5,357 bases of DNA. It comes from an uncultured Spirochaetaceae bacterium. GTDB lineage: Bacteria; Spirochaetota; Spirochaetia; Treponematales; Treponemataceae. Each line of letters begins with the position of its first letter. Position 1 is the stretch's first letter. Below are positions 4,767-5,357 of the stretch, piece by piece. Location of the stretch: contig CACYBG010000278.1 of assembly GCA_902772605.1 (NCBI GenBank), positions 1 to 5,357 of the forward strand. The letters are read 5' to 3'. The position numbers and the translations under genes are program-made. Below the pieces are notes generated by a model. It was not told where the DNA came from. It saw only the letters and a program-made list of their open reading frames with translations, and made no database searches.

Positions 4767-5327
4767 TCAGCGGCCCCATGTAAGAATCAGGTCGTAATTG
4801 TCTTCACGCACTTCAAAATACTGATTGTATTCGCCGCAGGTAGGGCAGTATTCTGGAGCGTTCGGTCCTGTTACTATGTGTCCGCATTTCAGGCATTCCC
4901 AAACCTTGACCGTACTCTTCTTAAGTTCAGCCCTTGAATCTTCATCGTTCAAAAGTGCACGGTAGCGTTCTTCGTGGCGTTTTTCGATCGCTGCGATTGC
5001 ACGGAATTTTGCGGCCAATTCCTTGAATCCTTCTTCTTCGGCTGTCTTTGCAAAACCGACGTACATATCGGTCCATTCGTAGTTTTCACCGTCAGCTGCA
5101 GCCTTGAGGTTTTCCTTGGTATCGCTTATTCCGTCCAATTCCTTGAGCCACATCTTTGCATGCTGCTCTTCGTTGTTTGCAGTCTTCTTGAATATGTCTG
5201 CAATCTGTGAAAGACCTTCTTTTTCCGCTACTGCAGAAAAATAGGTGTATTTGTTTCTTGCCTGTGATTCGCCGGCGAAGGCTGCCATCAGATTTTTTTC
5301 AGTCTGTGTTCCCGCGTACTTACTCAT
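4767..5327 (-). CDS. rbr: Rubrerythrin (diiron/rubredoxin peroxidase)
   Basis: This 186-aa cytoplasmic protein reduces hydrogen peroxide in anaerobes and microaerophiles, taking electrons through its rubredoxin domain. Residues 1 to about 130 are a ferritin-like four-helix domain with ligands E20, E53, H56 (EEQH), E115 and H118 (EKRH). The first three have the same numbering as in Desulfovibrio vulgaris rubrerythrin. The third-helix carboxylates lie in the acidic stretch around 84-99, but I cannot assign them exactly. The C-terminal rubredoxin-like domain has C145-x-x-C148 and C161-x-x-C164 for one iron. The length is normal for the family. On the minus strand AGGAG (5335-5339) sits 7 nt before the ATG, fixing the start. 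The gene appears to be monocistronic at its 3' end, with its own terminator. Confidence 0.97.
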   Translation of the reverse strand: MSKYAGTQTEKNLMAAFAGESQARNKYTYFSAVAEKEGLSQIADIFKKTANNEEQHAKMWLKELDGISDTKENLKAAADGENYEWTDMYVGFAKTAEEEGFKELAAKFRAIAAIEKRHEERYRALLNDEDSRAELKKSTVKVWECLKCGHIVTGPNAPEYCPTCGEYNQYFEVREDNYDLILTWGR

Positions 5328-5347
5328 TTGTATTCTCCTGTAACGAA

Positions 5348-5353
5348 AGTATA
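5348..5353 (-). promoter_or_regulatory. Probable -10 element of the rubrerythrin promoter
   Basis: Read on the minus strand, 5353-5348 is TATACT (5 of 6 consensus bases), 20 nt upstream of the rubrerythrin ATG. It implies a very short leader that begins just before the AGGAG site. The -35 region lies outside the window, so the promoter and any peroxide-responsive operator (for example a PerR-type box) cannot be checked. Confidence 0.45.
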
Positions 5354-5357
5354 CCTA

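Noticed and set aside
4767..4830. Residues after the rubredoxin YFE motif in rubrerythrin as a possible novel extension
   Set aside because: The tail is only about 15 residues and the total length of 186 is within the family's normal range.
5285..5294. T-run within the start of rubrerythrin
   Set aside because: These are coding lysine and adjacent codons in an intact conserved frame; there is no hairpin and no sign of frameshifting.
1..5357. Possible novel defence, mobile or biosynthetic system
   Set aside because: Every sizeable gene except the small lipoprotein belongs to a well-known housekeeping or transport family. No transposase, integrase, toxin-antitoxin pair, direct-repeat array or att-like duplication was seen.

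Overview
The window reads as ordinary chromosomal DNA of a moderately AT-rich bacterium. Two proteins start with clear lipoprotein signal peptides (Cys22 in both). The mix of a maltodextrin enzyme, a metallopeptidase, a polar amino-acid ABC importer and rubrerythrin fits an anaerobic, host-associated, Treponema-like spirochaete. That placement is inference from gene content and style, because no rRNA or other marker is present.

Layout: (1) 1-273 is the C-terminal end of malQ (4-alpha-glucanotransferase), which enters from the left. A long stem-loop follows at 307-357. (2) 508-918 is a small acidic lipoprotein of unknown function, with its own promoter (428-477) and a strong terminator (947-980). 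(3) 987-2096 on the minus strand is an M24-family Xaa-Pro peptidase with all metal and catalytic residues present. (4) 2097-2330 is a divergent intergenic region. It holds a dyad, a near-consensus sigma-70 promoter and a leader of about 100 nt with a possible short upstream reading frame. (5) 2331-4676 is a three-gene ABC import operon: binding lipoprotein, HisM/GlnP-type permease and GlnQ-type ATPase. Both gaps inside it (85 and 80 nt) can fold into stem-loops. (6) 4767-5327 on the minus strand is rubrerythrin, with a hairpin-plus-U-tract terminator at 4703-4736 and a -10 element at the window edge.

How they work together: the ABC operon should import a polar amino acid (or cystine). The divergent peptidase releases N-terminal residues next to proline from peptides, so the pair makes sense as amino-acid and peptide acquisition, though co-regulation is not shown. 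MalQ belongs to maltodextrin metabolism and rubrerythrin to peroxide defence; neither is functionally tied to the importer by anything visible here.

No mobile element, CRISPR array, tRNA, rRNA or integration site was seen. I found no convincing new multi-gene system. The points most worth a second look are RNA-level: the intercistronic stem-loops, the importer leader and the divergent dyad, plus the uncharacterised lipoprotein. No gene-free stretch exceeds 300 bases.
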